Shown piece by piece: positions 47,757 to 59,948 of a stretch of 64,000 nucleotides of DNA (positions within the stretch are counted from its first letter, which is position 1; the number at the start of each line of letters is the position of its first letter). The stretch comes from Diplosphaera chodatii (taxonomy: Eukaryota > Chlorophyta > Trebouxiophyceae > Prasiolales > Stichococcaceae), in contig JAALGY010000015.1 of assembly GCA_032358165.1 (NCBI GenBank), positions 3,100,001 to 3,164,000 on the forward strand, written 5' to 3'. The notes under the pieces were generated by a model. The model searched no databases, was not told where the DNA came from, and worked only from the letters and a program-made list of their open reading frames with translations. Position numbers and translations under genes: made by a program.

Positions 47757-48775
47757 GCTGCCGCTACCTGCGGTAGAAGAGCTAGCTTGACCGAGCAGGA
47801 TATGCCAGCCTGCGCGATCCAGCAGTGACTGACGACAGCATGACCCTGCAACGCATGGCACGGCCGCGGGATGCGCGAGATGCGACACCAGTCGGTGATT
47901 GATCAGGGATGGGTTAGGCAAGCTTGCATGGCATTCACTGTGATGCTCGGACTCGACACCTGTGGCACAGCCGCAGCCTGAGCAACAAGGGAGGCGAGCA
48001 GTCGCACCTGGCCAATCCTGCAGCAGTGAGTGCCTCGTAGCGCTGCACCCTCAGCAGCGGTCGGCGGCCCAGCAGCTGAAATGGATACAGCAGTCAGCCA
48101 CTGGCGTATGGAATGCTGCGTGCATCCTCTGGCAGACTCTGCTGTGAGAAATGCTGCATCGCGTCCCGAGATTGGTGTGGCACTTCGCAGGCTGGCAGCA
48201 ATGTCGTCCGCTTCCAAATGGACAGCCTTGCAGCCCCAGCGAACGCAGCCTGGCACATGTGAGATGGATCTTCTGTGGTGGGGCAGGCAGACAATCCAAC
48301 CAAGTCTGGGGTCAACATCCGAGACTGCAGATCCACATGCTGCTTCCATGCACATTGCATGCTGCCGTATACCGTCAAGCTGACGATCCTGCTGCGACAC
48401 GCTGTCAAACAAGTGTTCCAGCGCTGAAAAACGTCTGCACATGCCACTGCTCACGGCATGGACATCGCCGCAGGCGACCCAGCCGGCTGTATTGCCATGG
48501 GCTTTCGGTTGCAGACTCATGCCGCCACGCCAGTGGAATCTGGACGAACAGCATCGCTGCAGCGTGGCAAGCGCAGCTCACACTGATGGTTGGCGTGCTG
48601 CAATGGCAGGTATCTGCTCAGGTTTCGTATGGGACGCAGGACTGGGCAGACTGCAGTGCTGGGCCAGCGTGTGGCATCCAGGCAGGCAGGCAGGGCAGCC
48701 TGTGGCGTGTATGTAGGCGGGCTTGGCTGTATCAAACAGAGAGCGATGTGCATTCCCAAACACCGTTCCAACCGT
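47757..48775. other. Upstream region of zinc-knuckle gene A
   Basis: About 1 kb, shared by all four units and expected to contain the promoter and 5' UTR. Units B and C keep an open minus-strand frame here (reading e.g. SIRQWLTADPFQLLG) that unit A breaks by single-base insertions near 48087 and 48180. It is therefore probably not coding, or is decayed in A. Confidence 0.4.
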
Positions 48776-50134
48776 CAGAAGTGGGACGGCGCCATCGAGC
48801 TGTCCATCCTGTCCAAGTGCGCATCCTGATTGCAGTAACATTATTGCATGTTTCAATTGCAACATCCTGTGTGTCCAGCCTCAACAGAAGAGGAGATGTG
48901 ACACGTCGCCTCCGAGCGAGCCGTCCATTTCCTCGAAACGGGCCGCCATGCTGAACAATGAATTGTCAGACTCGCAATGCAACGGCCATGAGGTGCCTGA
49001 CATGCAGCCTCCGTTCTGCTGTACACCTGCGCCCCCTCCCAGTCAGCACGCCTGTCGGCACGGCTGGGACCCCACATGCCACCCGATTGGCGATGATTGT
49101 ACTGCTGACCGCTGCCCGCAGGTACTACGGCCGCGAGATCGCCGCCTACGACATCCAGACGCAGCGGTGCGACGTGTACGGCTCGGAGGAGGGCTACGAG
49201 CAGCGGGTCATGGTGCTGTACGACGGGCTGCACTACGACGCCCTGGCGCTGGCGGGTGCGCCGCTGATGGGCTGCGCTCAATGTAGACTGCAAGGCAGGG
49301 TGGAGGGGGTGGCAAGTTGGGGCACTCTAGTATAGCAGGGGTTCTGCAAACGAGCGGATGCCACCAAAGCCCAAGATGAAACGACAGTCACGATGCTCAT
49401 GGATGCCCTCACGGCATCAAAACTGCTGCTGCTGCTGCTGCTGCTGATCTCATGCTGTGCTGGCTACCATCAACACCCAAATCTGACGGCCTAGACATCC
49501 CCTGGCTGCAGCGTGGCCTGATGCGGCAGAGCGCCTCGACGTGACGGTGTTTCCATCGGAGGGCCCGGTGTGCCAGGAGGCGGCGAGGGGCGCGTCCGAG
49601 CTCGTGGCCCTGGCGCACGCCGCGCACGCGTTCACCAACACCGCGGACTTCACGCTGCGCTGCGGCGTGTGCCAGGTGAGGCTCAGGCCCCGAACCCTAG
49701 ACCCTGTGACCTGTGCTGAAGGCTTCGCAGCTTGTCTGCATGTTGCGGTGTGGCGGCCGTCGGGCCGACACGCTGGTGCACGCCACAGCTGCGAGTCCTG
49801 CTGCGCTGCCGGGCAGCTGGCAGCGTAGGGTTGCTGTGTGGTGGCAGCCGATGATGAACAGCACATGCTGCCGCCCTGCAGCAAGGCATCAAGGGGGAGG
49901 ATGAGGCGCGGGATACGCGCGCCTGACTGGGCACCAGGTGGGTTTAGGGTTTAGGGTTTAGGGTCATCACCACACACGCTCTGCACTGGCGCGCAAGTGT
50001 GTCATGGCGCCGAGCTGTTTGTGAACACGCCTGCACCCTGCCCCCCCTGCATCAATGGTGTCCATGGACTGCTGCTGTTGCTGCCGCTGACAGCCTGCAA
50101 CGCCTGCTTGCAGAACTTTCAGGAGTACCGATAG
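48776..50134 (+). pseudogene. Broken duplicate of the OTU1 3' half
   Basis: Contains the exon-end echo (48776-48827) and copies of OTU1 exons 9-12 starting at 49122 and ~49503 and ending at 50134 (...NFQEYR stop). The exons holding the UBX-like part, UIM and catalytic Cys are absent. The exon matching 43228-43361 and the zinc-finger exon keep almost the same protein sequence. The exon before the last has lost a base (CGGGAT instead of CGGGAGC), giving a premature TGA at ~49925. It cannot be an active protease. The upstream CTG run has eight units here and seven in unit A. Confidence 0.85.
49941..49964 (+). repeat. Telomere-type repeat after a splice donor (unit B)
   Basis: Three uninterrupted TTTAGGG units follow the donor of the duplicated OTU1 exon, one unit more than the start of the unit A counterpart. 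Confidence 0.75.
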
Positions 50135-51350
50135 CAAGGGCGGCCTCTGGCCAAGACAGCAAGCAGGACTTGTAGCCGAGGTGCCGGCTGCCGGGTACGG
50201 GGCTCCTGCTCGAGTTTTGGTGTTCCTGATGAAGCAGCGCCGTAGGTGGCATGTGCGACGTGGCTGCAGAGTGTCCGCAAGGGGAGTGGGGCCGTCGCAG
50301 GGCATTGGCCGTGTTGCAGACAGGGGTTGTAGCGAGTGATGCGGGTCACTGCCCAGCTGCAATGAACCTGCTGCACGAGCTTGTTGGCGGGCCACATATC
50401 TGGCGGCTGAAATGCTGGGTGGCCCCACGGCAGTTACAGATGGCGTCTGCCAATGCGTGATGACAGAGGATGTGGTGTACTCACCAGCAGACACTTGGAG
50501 GGTGTGCACATACACCTGTGTTTGTAATGGGACACCGGCCCATCTGCCAAGGGGCATGCATGTCGTCACGCTTCAACAAGTGCCAGGTCACATGCAGATC
50601 ACGAACATGCGCTACCGAATTCTAGACTCAGGTCCAAGGAAGCACAGTACCAACTAGCAGCAGCTGCACTTTGCTGGCAGCGCAGCCCCCCCATACACCA
50701 GATTCTGCCCCATACCTGCCTCTCTGCAAGCTTGGCTGTTCGAACCTGCATGCCATCAAAGATTCAGCATCCCCATCACTGTTGCTCTGGCTCCCCGCTG
50801 TTAGGAGAAGTATGCAGCATTGCAACAACACATAGCGCCAACTGGTCTAGCTGCAGGCTTGGAGCGTTTCACTTCCCGACTGCAGCTGAGCTGCACGAGA
50901 TTCAGGCCTCCTACAGGCCTCTCACACTGCCTGCAACGTGTCTCAGGCACGGCCACATATGTTGGCGATCTGCTGCTGACTGAGAGCGCCTACCGCATGT
51001 GAGGCGAGGCGGTGCCGCTCGGCGGAGGCTGCTGAGCTTCTTCTTTGCAAGCCACCCCCGCGTTGGGCGGCGTGCCGAGGCGACGGGCTGCGCTGCCTAG
51101 CAAAGGTGCTTCACCTCTGCCAGTGAAGCCCCCGCTGTTCGCCCACGGGCAGAGCTGTGCTGCAGTTTTTGTGCTGCAGGGTGCGCTGCAGCGGTCTGTG
51201 GCCACTTGCTGCTGAGGGCATCTCCTGCCGCCATCCCGAACTTGGCGGTTTTGACAGCATCTGGACGGCTGCATGACAACCTGCTGCCGTGCTGATCTGC
51301 CGGCTGGTTCGCAGCTCAGCGAGTCGGCGCTGTTGCTTCACTGTTGTGGG
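50135..51350. other. Region between OTU1 pseudogene and zinc-knuckle gene B end
   Basis: Copy of 44243-45479 with many small indels. No gene called. Confidence 0.4.
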
Positions 51351-53651
51351 TCAGCGGCGGCACCGTTCTCGCCTTCCTGCCCGGCCCCACCTGCATCGTA
51401 GTGGGTCTGAGGCATTTGTCGCTGGCACGACACCCATGACATGCGCAGCAGGTGCAGGCCAAGGCCAGTGCAACCCGATGACAATTCTCAACTCAAGCGC
51501 AGTGTGAAGTCACGGCAGATTGCCCAGCACTCTGCCGCCAGTTTGAAACACATTGCGGTGCCTACTTAAGGCCGAACCTTGCTGGGTCTTGCTGGTGCGC
51601 TCAATATACCATTTCCGTTTTGTGACCGAGTCGCAGGCTCTGCATGTGGCCCGCAACCCATCTGCTGCAGAACGCACGGCACGAAACTCCCCAATTGCCT
51701 TATACTGCAATCAACAACCAAGCTGCATCGTTACGAAACGTCAATAGGTATGGAGAGGTCGTGACAGACATGCGCCACTGCGCAGTTTAGCTGCTGGACA
51801 CGCAGGGCGGTGCTGACTCACCTTGCCACACCTTGCACACCACTTTTGTTCAGGCACTGCTGACGACGGGGGTGCCTGTCTTTCCTTTTCGTAGGCGGTC
51901 TTGAATGCTCTGTCACAGTCGCGGCAGTAGCTCCTGAGTCCATCCGGCGTTTTCGTGTCGCGATTGAAGCGCAAGGCATCCCTGACCTGCAGCACAGTTG
52001 CAGGGAATCGGTTACATTCCCAGTGACCAGCATCCCTAGGGACCAATGGATAGCATGAGTCGGCTGCTGCTGGTATGAATGCATAGCAGCAGTACTCAAG
52101 CGGCAAGGCTTGCGTGCCACATGCAACAGACAGCATCATGGCACTTCATGCAGTACACCAGAAGACGCTTGGCTGCAAACGCACCTCACCGCAGTCCAAG
52201 CATCTCTTTTCTGTCGGCAGTTCTGCTGACGACACGCTGACGGCCTGGTATCGCTCGAGGTCGTACTCAGATTGGCATGCCCTACGACACATCACAAGCA
52301 TCCGTCCGTCTGGCGGCAAGTAGCGAATGAGCATGTACCGACACCTCCAGCCGTGACAGACGTTGGCATGCCGAATGCAGCCCAACATGCAGCTGACGCT
52401 GCTTGCTACGTTGGACATGGAATGACTTTTTCAACGCAATATGGCAGACAACACTGTGCGTTGGTGTCAAGTGCCGCAGCACACTCCGCGACAAGCCAGC
52501 CGTGTGAGACAGCAGTCTGTTGGACTGATGTGATGCGGCTGCCCACACCTGCAGACACGAAGGCGGCCGGAGCGCCTGCCGCGGTTGATGGCAAAGAAGT
52601 TGGCAGCCAGCCGCGTCCTGCACCGCCCGCACACCTGCGGCTCCAGGGTGGGCGGGTGGCCGCCGGACGCCGCCCCAGACCTGCAGACAAACCAACTGCC
52701 GAGTGACTGGGCTCTTCACTGTGCTTTTATGTCACCATTGAGCGTTAGGTACTCTGGACACAGGCCTCTGCATGGGAGCTGTGCAGTGGCAGATGTGCAC
52801 ACCACCCATTGAGCAGGTTCCCAACTGGTTGCCGGCAGAGGGTGCTCGGAAGCCTGATTCAAGGGTTTCAGATAGGGTGACGTGCTATGCGAAAACTGAC
52901 AAGCGGTTGCCAAGACACGTTGCGACCATAGATGCTGAAACGGGGTTGGATGTTGCTTGCAGTCTCTGATATCACATCAAACAGCCAGAAATAATATCAC
53001 CTGCGCCGCTGGGGTCGACGCTGGGCATTCACCTCCGAGTTGCAGCCGAAGCACAGCGGCGCTCGGCCGTCTGGCTGCGATGGCCTGCGCGGGAACAGGC
53101 GGAGTGGGTACGGCTCGTTGCACTGCTGGCACCGCTTTGTGCTGCCGTGTGCAGCGTGCGCCTGCATGCTGTCCTGCTGTGCTGCGGCAGCTTGCTGCAT
53201 GTCTGCTGCGGCAGCTTGCTGCATGTCTGCGGCTGTTGGTGCTGCTGCTGCTGCTGCTGCTGCTGTAGAGTCAACATCAGACACCAGCTGGCCCTGCAGC
53301 GACCCATGCGTTGGCATGTCATCCTCTGGAGTCTGTGCGACAAGCTGACAGCCACCAACAACCATATAGGTGCAGTGGCCGTTGCTGCACACCTACCTCT
53401 GCATGGGTCTCTGTAGACTCGCCAAGAAGGTCCGCTGCCTCAGGCTTTGCGGCCACACTGTTGGCCACTCGCCGACACAATGTGCCTCTGCTGTGACGGA
53501 TGTTGTTGCCGTTAGCAGTGCTGCCGTGCATGCAGCGGGCGTGCTGCTGAGTGTGAGCTTGCAGGCTGGCCGGCTTTGCTGAGCGGTGGCAGCGGTGCAA
53601 ACTGCGGCATTGCTGCCGTGGAATTGCCGTGGCGAGGGCGCTGCATGACAT
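51351..53651 (-). CDS. Tandem zinc-knuckle protein, copy B
   Basis: Same seven-exon plan as copy A, about 5.9 kb to the right of it; ATG at 53651 and TGA at 51353-51351. All four Cys4 modules are intact (KRCQQC, QVCGRC, KRCLDC, KWCARC and their partners). Differences from A are typical of a coding region: a 3-base deletion in the first exon (VANSVAAK instead of VANSLVAAK) and a 24-base-type expansion of the Ala/Gln stretch before module 1 (a repeated MQQAAAA-like unit and Ala run). The last exon ends RCRWGRAGRRERCRR. Confidence 0.8.
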
Positions 53652-54810
53652 GCCGCCGCTACCTGCGGCATCAGAGCTAGCTTGACCGAGCAGGATATGC
53701 CAGCCTGCGCGATCCAGCAGTGACTGACGACAGCACGACCCTGCAACGCATGGCACGGCCGCGGGATGCGCGAGATGCGACACCAGTGGTCGGTGATTGA
53801 TCAAGGATGGGCTAGGCAAGCTGCATGGCATCCACTGTGAGGCTCGGACTCCACACTTGTGGCACAGCCGCAGCCTGAGCAACAATGGAGGCGAGCAGTC
53901 GCACCTGGCCAGTCCTGCAGCAGTGAGTGCCTCGTAGTGCTGCACCCTCAGCAGCGGATGGCGGCCCAGCAGCTGAAATGGATCACCAGTCAGCCACTGG
54001 CGTATGGACTGCTGCGTGCATCCTCTGGCAGGCTCTGCTGTGAGACATGTTGCATCGCACTCCGAGATTGGTGTGCACTTCGCGGGCTGGCAGCAATGCT
54101 GTCCGCTTCCGAATGCCCAGCCTTGCAGCCCCGGCGAACGCAGCCTGGCACATGTGAGATGGACCTTCTGTGGTGGGGCAGGCAGACAATCCAACCAAGT
54201 CTGGGGTCAACATCCGATGCGAGACTGCAAATCCACATGTATGCTGCTTCCATGCACATTGCATGCTCACGTATGCCTCCAAGCTAAGGATCCTGCTGCG
54301 ACGCGCTTTCAAACAAGTGTGCCCGAAACGTCTGCACATGCCACTGCTCACGGCATGGCCGTCGCCGCGCAGGACTGGACCCAGCCGGCTGCATTGCCAT
54401 GGGCTTTCGGTTGCAGACTCATGCCGCCACGCCAGTGGAATCTGGACGAACAGCATCGCTGCGTGGCAACAAGCGCACAAATTGATGTTTGGTGTGCTGC
54501 AATGGCAGGTATTTGCTCAGGGTTCGTATGGACGCATGGACTGGGCAGCTTGCTGTGCTGGCCCGGCATGTGGCATGCAGGCAGGCAGGCAGGGCAGCCT
54601 GTGGCGTGTGGGCGGGCTTGACTGTATCAAACGAAAAGCGATGTGCAATCCCAGGATACCGTTCCAACTGTGTGCATGCTCGGACCAGCCACGGCACAAT
54701 ACACATCTCATCAGGTCCACCCACGGTATATGCGGGAGGTCTGCACCGCGGCCCAACCCATGAGCGAGCATGAAGTTCATGTGTATCACACCCGACATGC
54801 GCATACAAGA
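53652..54810. other. Upstream region of zinc-knuckle gene B
   Basis: Shared upstream block plus the ~270 bp junction segment that also occurs near 59690-59950. Likely promoter and 5' UTR; no gene called. Confidence 0.4.
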
Positions 54811-55523
54811 TCAACAGCCGTGTTCTTCAAGTTCAACAAAAGCTTTGGGAGTACAGCCACGGCAGAACAGCGCTGTGTCACCACTACGTTCATTGATCTT
54901 GTTCAACATTTCAGGCGTGCTGTGCCAGCAGCTTGCGGCCCCTGCTGGTTTGGCACTCCTGCCAGGCCCTGTTGCAAGCCGTCTTGCAGGTGGCGCTCCT
55001 GGTGGTGCAGGCCCGGCGGCGGTTCCCGTCACCGCTGACTCGCCCCTGCTGTCGTCGTCATCCCCCTGCCCGTTGCAGGGCCTGATGCAGGCGGCGGTGC
55101 GCGCGTCGCAGGTGCGCAGGCACTGCACCCGCTGGCGGTTGCACCTGCAGACAGCAAGCCGGCTATCGAACCGTGCGTGGTGCCTGATGTCCATTTGTGG
55201 TCCTGAGGCTGTGGTGAGCAAAGCTCCGAAGGGTAGCAGACACGCTGACAGGTTGATACGTTGCTGGGAGGGCTGAGGCCCATGTATATATCGCGTCATC
55301 TAGGCTGGGTGGCATCCAGCCTCTGCAAGGAAGCGCACCTGTTGACCGGTGCCTGTACTGGCGGCAGTGGCGGGGGCGGCAGCGGCGGCGGCGGGCTAGG
55401 CGGCGGTGGTGGCGGCGGCTGCGGCGGCGGGCTGGGTGGCGGGGATGGGGCTGGCCTTAGGTAGCGGGAACGGCGGCGGGGCTGAGGCCGGCAGGGTGAC
55501 GTCCACCAGCACTGCACCGCTGG
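54811..55523 (-). CDS. 3' part of a Pro-rich/Cys-rich gene, copy C (5' exons unresolved)
   Basis: Two exons join in phase: 55523-55339 and 55144-54811. The first encodes QCWWTSPCRPQ followed by a run of PPP and SPPP motifs. The second encodes a Cys-rich segment (CNRQRVQCLRTCD, then AACIRPCN), an acidic patch and a tail ending ELEEHGC. SPPP runs next to Cys-rich segments are typical of hydroxyproline-rich algal wall proteins (pherophorin-like), so an extracellular protein is possible. An overlapping frame upstream (GCQCFAYCF...SGAVLVDV) hits a stop inside the Pro run, so the 5' structure is unclear. Confidence 0.45.
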
Positions 55524-56024
55524 CTGGTGTGAAACAGTAAGCGAAGCACTGACAGCCAGTCGTGTCTGCTCCACTGACTGCTGCTCCTGACACAGTGGTG
55601 ACACACTGGTTGTCCTCGGAATGCAAGGGCTGCTGCATCTCACCGTGCTGGGATGTCCCATGGCAGCCGCGCCGCAGCCGCCGCCAGCCCTGGCGGCGCC
55701 CCAGGGGAACGCGGCGACCCTGTTTGCTGCAGGGTGTCCGCCGCCCTGAGCGGCTCCCGGCCCGCACCATGTAAAACCCTGCACGTGAATGGCAGCAAGC
55801 CGCTCAGCCCGTGGCCGGCCCTCCAGCACATGTACTCTGAGGATCCAGTCTGCCGTTGCTGCCAATCCACGCTGCGGCGTGTGCCTGCAGCAGCCCCGCA
55901 GCCTGGAGGCGCCTCCCAGCTGCAGCTGAGCTGCTGCATGGGGGCCGCGTCTCCTACAGACCCCCCCCACACTTTGTGCAACGTGTCACAGGGGCGGCCA
56001 CATGTGTTGGTGATGTGCTGCTGG
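55524..56024. other. Unresolved block between Pro-rich gene C and zinc-knuckle gene C
   Basis: Probably holds 5' exons of the Pro-rich gene. A long minus-strand frame (LGGASRLRGCC... to AAMGHPST, donor at ~55640) is open here but interrupted in the D counterpart, so it is not called. Confidence 0.3.
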
Positions 56025-58703
56025 TCAGAAAGGCCTACCTTGCATGAGGCAGGGCGGTGCCGCTGAGATAGGCGGCGCTGCTCGGGGGGGGCCTGACCAC
56101 TTGTGCAGACCGCCACCGCGGTTGTCAGGAGCTCGACGGGCCGACAGGCTGCGCTGCCCTTCAAAAGGTGCCTCGCCAGTGAAGCCCGCGCTGCCGCCGC
56201 CCGCAGAGCTATGCTGCATTGTCCTTGCTACAGGGTGTGCTGCAGCGGACTGTGGCCACTTGCTGCTGCGGGCGTCTCCTGCCGCCACTCTGAACTTGGC
56301 GGCCTTGACATCACGCTGGACGGCTGCGTGACAATCTGCTGCCGTGCTGAGCTGCTGGCTGGCCTGCAGGTCAGCGACGCGGCGCTGTCGCTTCACTGTT
56401 GTGGACCAGCGGCGGCACCGTTCTCGGCTTCCGGCCCGGCCCCACCTGCATCGCAGTGGGTCTGAGGCATTTGCCACTGGCACAACACCCATGACATGCG
56501 TAGCAGGTGCAGGCCAAGGCCAGTGCAACCCGATGACAGTTGTCAACGCAGCCTCAAGTCACGGCAGACTGCCCAGCACTCTGCCGCCAGAGTTATACAC
56601 ATTGCAGTGCCTACTTAAGGCCGAACCTTGCTGGGTCTTGCTTGCACGTTCGATATACCGTTTGCGTTGTGTGGCCGAGACGCAGGCTCTACATGCGGCC
56701 TGCAACCCATCTGCTGCAGCAGGCGCTGCATGAAACTCCCCAGTTGCCTTACACTGCAATCAACAACCAAGCTGCATCGTTATGAGACGTCAATAGGTAT
56801 GGAGAGGTCGTGACAGACATGCGCCACTGCGCAGTTCAGCTGCTGGACATGCAGAGCGGTGCTGACTCACCTTGCCACACCTTGCACACCGCTTCTGTTC
56901 AGCAACTGCTGACGACGGGGGTGCCTGCCTTTCCTGTGTATAGGCGGTGCTGAATGCTCTGTCACAGTCGCGGCAGTAGCTCCCGAGTCCATCCGGATTT
57001 GTTCGATTGCACACGAAGTGCGAGGCATCCCTGACCTGCAGCAAAACTGCAGGGAATCGGTTGCATTCCCAGGGACCAGCACTTCTAGGGGATAGTGGAT
57101 GGCATCAGTCAACTGCTGCTGCTATGGATGCGCAGCAGCAGCATTCAAGCGGCAAGGCTTGCACGCCACATGCAACAGACAGCACCACTGCACTTTCTGC
57201 AGTACACCAGATGTGGCTTGGCTGCAAACGCACCTCACCGCAGTCCAAGCATCTCTTTTCTGTCGGCAGTTCTGCTGACGACACGCTGAGGGCCTGGTAT
57301 CGTTCGAGGTCGTACTCAGATTGGCATGCCCTACGACATATCACAAGCATCCGTCCGTCTGGCGGCACATAGCAGATGAGCATGTACCGACACCTCCAGC
57401 AGAGACAGACGTTGGCATGCCGAATGCAGCCCAACATGCAGCTGACGCTGCTTGCTACGTTGGACATGGAATGACGTTTTCAGCGCAATATGGCAGACAA
57501 CACCGTGCATTGGTGTCAAGTGCCGCAGCACACTCCGCGACAAGCCAGCCGTGTGAGACAACAGTCTGTTGGACTGATGTGATGCTGTTGCCCACACCTG
57601 CAGACACGAAGGCGGCCGGAGCGGCTGCCGCGGCTGATGGCAAAGAAGTTGGCAGCCAGCCGCGTCCTGCACCGCCCGCACACCTGCGGCTCCAGGGTGG
57701 GCGGGTGGCCGCCGGACGCCGCCCCAGACCTGCAGACAAACCAACTGCCGAGTGACTGGGCTCTTCACTGTGCTTTTATGTCACCATTGAGCGTTAGGTA
57801 CTCTGGACACAGGCCTCTGCATGGGAGCTGTGCAGTGGCAGATGTGCACACCCAGTGAACAGTTTCCCAACTGGATCCTGGCAGAGGGTGCTCGAATGCC
57901 TGAAAAAAATGTAGGGTGGTGTGCTATGCGGAACTGACAAGCGGTTGCCAAGACATGTTGCGACCCTAGGTGCTGGAGAGCTTGGATGTTGCATGCAGTA
58001 CTCTGATGTCAGATAAAACAGCCAGAATTAATGTCACCTGCGCCGTTGGGGTCGACGCTGGGCATTCACCTCCGAGTTGCAGCCGAAGCACAGCAGCGCT
58101 CGGCCGTCTGGCTGCGACGGCCTGCGCGGGAACAGGCGGAGTGGGTACGCCTCGTTGCACTGCCGGCAGCGCTTTTCGTCGTCATGTGGAGCGTCCGGCG
58201 TCGTGCTGCCCCGCTGTGCTGTGGCAGCTGGCTGCACGGCTATTGCCGGGGATTGTGCTGGGTCTGCTGGGTCTACTGCTGCTGCTGCTGCTGCTGCTGC
58301 GGCTGAATCAGCTGTGTGATCGTCATTAGACACCAGCTGGCCCTGCAGCGACCCATGCGCTGGCATGTCATCCTCTGCAGTCTGTGCGACAAGCTGACTG
58401 CCAACAACAATCATAAGGATGCAGTGGTTGTTGCTGCACACCTACCTCTGCGTAAATCTCTGTGGACTCGCCGAGAAGGTCCGCTGCCTCAGGCTTCGCG
58501 GCCACAAGACTGTTGGCCACACGCCGACACAATGCGCCTCTGCTGTGGCGGATGTTGTTGCCGTTAGCAGTGCTGCCGTACATGCAGCTGGCGTGCTGCT
58601 GGGTGCGAGCATGCAGGCTTGCCGGCTTTGCTGAGCGGTGGCAGCGGTGCAAACTGCGGCATTGCTGCCGTGGAATTGCCGGGGCGAGGGCGCTGCATGA
58701 CAT
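56025..58703 (-). CDS. Tandem zinc-knuckle protein, copy C, with extended C-terminus
   Basis: Same plan as copies A and B (exons 58703-58446, 58381-58038, 57729-57598, then three exons to ~56640, last exon from 56476), with all phases kept. The four modules read KRCRQC, QVCGRC, KRCLDC and KRCARC plus partners. The stop codon used by A, B and D (TGA after RCRR) is TGG here. The frame therefore runs on for ~127 residues to 56025 (WSTTVKRQRRVADLQAS...), giving ~522 residues. The linker before module 1 is rich in Ala/Pro (a longer Ala run than in A). Confidence 0.75.
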
Positions 58704-59948
58704 GTTGCCGCTATTTGCGGCAGAAGAGCTAGCTTGACCGAGCAGGATGTGCCAGCCTGCGCGTTCCAGCAGTGATTGACGACAGCACGACACTGCAATG
58801 CATGGCACAGCCACGCGATGCGACACCAGTGGTTGGTGATTGATCAGAAAAGGGTTAGGCAAGCTTGCATAACATTCACTGTGAGGCTCGGACTCGACAC
58901 TTGTGGCACAGCCGCAGCCTGAGCAACAAGGGAGGCGAGCAGTCGCACCTGGCCAACCCTGCAGCAGTGAGTGCCTCCCAGTGCTGCACCCTCTGCAGCG
59001 GATGGCGGCCCAGCAGCTGAAATGGATCAGCAGTCAGCCACTGGCGTATGGACTGCTGCGTGCATCCTCTGGCAGGCTCTGCTGTGAGACATGTTGCATC
59101 GCACTCCAAGATTGGTGTGCACTTCGCGGGCTGGCAGCAATGCTGTCCGCTCCTGAATGCCCAGCCTTGCAGCCCCGGCGAACGCAGCCTGGCACATGTG
59201 AGATGGACCTTCTGTGGTGGGGCAGGCAGACAATCCAACCAAGTCTGGGGTCAACATCCGATGCGAGACTGCAAATCCACATGCTGCTTCCATGCACATT
59301 GCATGCTCACGTATGCCTCCAAGCTAAGGATCCTGCTGCGACGCGCTTTCAAACAAGTGTGCCCGAAACGTCTGCACATGCCACTGCTCACGGCATGGCC
59401 GTCGCCGCGCAGGACTGGACCCAGCCGGCTGCATTGCCATGGGCTTTCGGTTGCAGACTCATGCCGCCACGCCAGTGGAATCTGGACGAACAGCATCGCT
59501 GCAGCGTGGCAACGGAGCTCACATTGATGGTTGGTGTGCAGTGGCAGGTATTTGCTCAGGGTTCGTATGGATGCAGGACTGGGCAGCTTGCTGTGCTGGC
59601 CCGGCATGTGGCATGCATGCAGGCAGGCAGGCAGGCAGGGCAGCCTGTGGCGTGTATGTGGGCGGGCTTGGCTGTATCAAACAGACAGCGATGTGCAATT
59701 CCAAACACGGTTCCAATCGTGCGCATGCTCGGACCAGCCACTGCAGAATACACAGCTCATCAGGTTCATCGCCCATGGCATATGCGGGAGGTCTGCACCG
59801 CGGCCCAACCCATGCATGAGCATGAATTTCACGTGTACCCACACCCGACATGCGCAGACATGATCAACAGCCGTGTTCCTCAAGTTCAAGAAAAAGCTTT
59901 CAAAGTGCCGCCATGACAGAACGGAACACTGCTGTGTCATTACTATGT
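58704..59948. other. Upstream region of zinc-knuckle gene C
   Basis: Shared upstream block of the array. A 337-codon plus-strand frame at 58903-59916 exists only in this unit; it is cut in units A and B, so it is not called as a gene. Confidence 0.4.

Noticed and set aside
47903..48520. Upstream minus-strand frame as an additional 5' exon of the zinc-knuckle gene
   Set aside because: Its phase does not connect to the first exon, unit A carries single-base insertions in it, and all four copies share an ATG at the chosen start.
55400..55620. Frame GCQCFAYCF...SGAVLVDV continuing into the Pro run
   Set aside because: It hits a TAG within the Pro-coding stretch in both copies; the PPP/SPPP frame is a different one and needs an acceptor near 55524. 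The frame is noted as unresolved rather than annotated.
58903..59916. Plus-strand Cys-rich frame of 337 codons in unit C
   Set aside because: The same region in units A and B is interrupted by stops and frameshifts, there is no splice or domain support, and it overlaps the upstream region of the minus-strand gene.
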